Assembly (NCBI GenBank): GCA_963728765.1
Contig: CAVSKX010000005.1
Coordinates: 62,001-126,000, forward strand
Direction: 5' to 3'
DNA length: 64,000 nt
Source of the DNA: AC-32 sp963728765
GTDB taxonomy: Bacteria; Actinomycetota; Thermoleophilia; Gaiellales; Gaiellaceae
Of the stretch, positions 63,026 to 64,000 are shown one piece after another (position 1 is the first letter of the stretch; every line of letters begins with the position of its first letter). The position numbers and the translations under genes were made by a program. The notes beneath the pieces are model-generated. The model made no database searches. It saw only the letters and a program-made list of their open reading frames with translations, and was not told the origin of the DNA.

Positions 63026-63937
63026 GTGACCACGAGCGCTAAGCGTCCGATCCTCGTCACCGGCGCCCACCGGTCCGGCACGACGTGGGTCGGGAAGATG
63101 CTCGCGCTCGCTCCCGGTGTCGGCTACGTGCACGAGCCCTTCAACCCGCGCTTCAGCGCTGGTCGGTTCGACCGCTACTTCACGGTCGTCACGCGCGAGA
63201 ACGAGGCACGCTACGCGCCCGAGCTCGAGCACGTTCTGACGTTCCGCTACGAGCTCGCCCTTCGGCTTCGAAGGCGCCACAGGCCGAAAGACGTTGCGAG
63301 GGCGTTTCGCGACTTCGGGCGGGTGCAGCGCGTGCGGCGCCGCCACCCGCGACCACTGATGAAGGACCCGATCGCGCTCCTGTCGGCGGAGTGGCTCGCA
63401 CAGCGCTTCGACATGGAAGTCGTGGTGCTGATCCGTCACCCCGCCGCCTTCGCGTCGAGCCTCAAGCGCCTCGGTTGGAGGCACAGCTTCGCGACGTTCC
63501 TCGACGACGGCCGGGTTCCCGAGGTCATCCAGCCGTACGAGGACGAGATCCGCGCGCAGGCGGCGGAGCCTGGCGACCTGCTCGCGCAGGCTGCGCTGCT
63601 CTGGCGGCTGCTCTACAACGCGGTCTCCTCGTATCGCGAGCGCCACGAGGACTGGGTCTTCCTCCGGCACGAGGACGTCTCGCTCGAGCCGGGCGCGAGC
63701 TTCGAGCGGCTCTACGAACGGCTCGGCCTCGAGCTGACCGAGCCCGCGCGCGCGGAGATCGAGCGCGCGAGCGCGTCGGGAAACCCCTCGGCGCTCGCGA
63801 CCCCGCACGCGGTCGAGCTCGACAGTGCCGCGAGCCTCGGCCGGTGGCGTGAAGAGCTGACGCCCCAGGAGATCGAGACGCTGCGCGAGCGGACCAGCGA
63901 CGTCTGGCCCCGCTTTTACTCCGACGAGGACTGGTAG
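63026..63937 (+). CDS. Sulfotransferase family protein
   Basis: A 303-residue PAPS-dependent sulfotransferase-like protein. The 5' phosphosulfate loop is VTGAHRSGTTWVGKM near the N-terminus. The 3' phosphate-binding part is in MEVVVLIRHPAAFASSLKRL. GYVHEPFNPRFSAGRFDRYF and VFLRHEDVSLEPGASFERLY are also family-like. GTG at 63026 has TATCTT 8 bases upstream, a leaderless start. The acceptor is unknown. Confidence 0.87.
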   Translation: MTTSAKRPILVTGAHRSGTTWVGKMLALAPGVGYVHEPFNPRFSAGRFDRYFTVVTRENEARYAPELEHVLTFRYELALRLRRRHRPKDVARAFRDFGRVQRVRRRHPRPLMKDPIALLSAEWLAQRFDMEVVVLIRHPAAFASSLKRLGWRHSFATFLDDGRVPEVIQPYEDEIRAQAAEPGDLLAQAALLWRLLYNAVSSYRERHEDWVFLRHEDVSLEPGASFERLYERLGLELTEPARAEIERASASGNPSALATPHAVELDSAASLGRWREELTPQEIETLRERTSDVWPRFYSDEDW

Positions 63938-63945
63938 CAGGCTCG

Positions 63946-64000
63946 CTACGCGCGGCGGCCGAACTGCGCGACCCAGAGTGTGACGTTCGGCCGCCCGAAG
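63946..64000 (-). CDS. C-terminal end of an unidentified protein (partial)
   Basis: The last 17 residues of a frame that continues beyond the right edge, ending RPNVTLWVAQFGRRA. It starts 9 bp after the end of the sulfotransferase gene, facing it. Too short to identify. Confidence 0.4.
   Translation of the reverse strand, partial: FGRPNVTLWVAQFGRRA

Overview
The window is high-GC DNA with tightly packed genes. Many starts are GTG, and many stop and start codons overlap by 1 or 4 bases. Gene content (purBCSQ, rpsF-ssb-rpsR-rplI-dnaB, LexA with a Gram-positive-type SOS box, DUF72, a methylmalonyl-CoA mutase large subunit, collagen-like and arylsulfotransferase genes) fits an actinobacterium. 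Class Thermoleophilia (Gaiellales/Solirubrobacterales) is my best guess, but that is inference. Many first genes of transcription units show a TANNNT -10 hexamer 6-9 bases before the start codon and no Shine-Dalgarno sequence, which points to leaderless mRNAs.

Layout. 1-5.1 kb: purine genes on the minus strand (purD-purE, purB-purC-purS-purQ). 5.3-8.6 kb: fdhD-mobA-methyltransferase, then purA facing them. 8.8-12.5 kb: rpsF-ssb-rpsR-rplI-dnaB; rplI has no in-frame stop before dnaB. 12.6-18.5 kb: amidase, esterase, DUF72, a GH3 glycosidase. 18.7-25.7 kb: a secreted collagen-like protein, small enzymes, and two pseudogenes made by internal deletion (glutathione S-transferase, arylsulfotransferase). 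26.0-31.5 kb: selenocysteine insertion genes (tRNA-Sec, selB, selA) with an H-NOX gene and two methyltransferase or DUF402 genes between them; the tRNA-Sec promoter and 5' half are tandemly repeated. 31.5-47.3 kb: housekeeping genes (LOG, site-2 protease, MoaD-MoaE fusion, an orphan baseplate-V protein, mutase, secG, tldD/tldE, tRNA-Leu, padR, lexA) and rnpB.

47.67-58.12 kb is a genomic island. The last 35 bases of the rnpB RNA gene and the start of its terminator recur at 58,082, 50 bp from an intact tyrosine recombinase. The island carries two toxin-antitoxin-like pairs (MbcA/RES and HTH/nucleotidyltransferase), a frameshifted second integrase, an IS3-family insertion sequence, a HEAT-repeat gene, and a lower-GC block with two exported proteins, an ECF sigma factor and a membrane protein coupled to it.

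58.1-64.0 kb holds remnants (LuxR HTH, MMPL, truncated DUF2568), then a cupredoxin-like protein, TetR, a HIT-like protein, an amino-acid permease and a sulfotransferase.

All family assignments come from reading motifs by eye. No database search was run.
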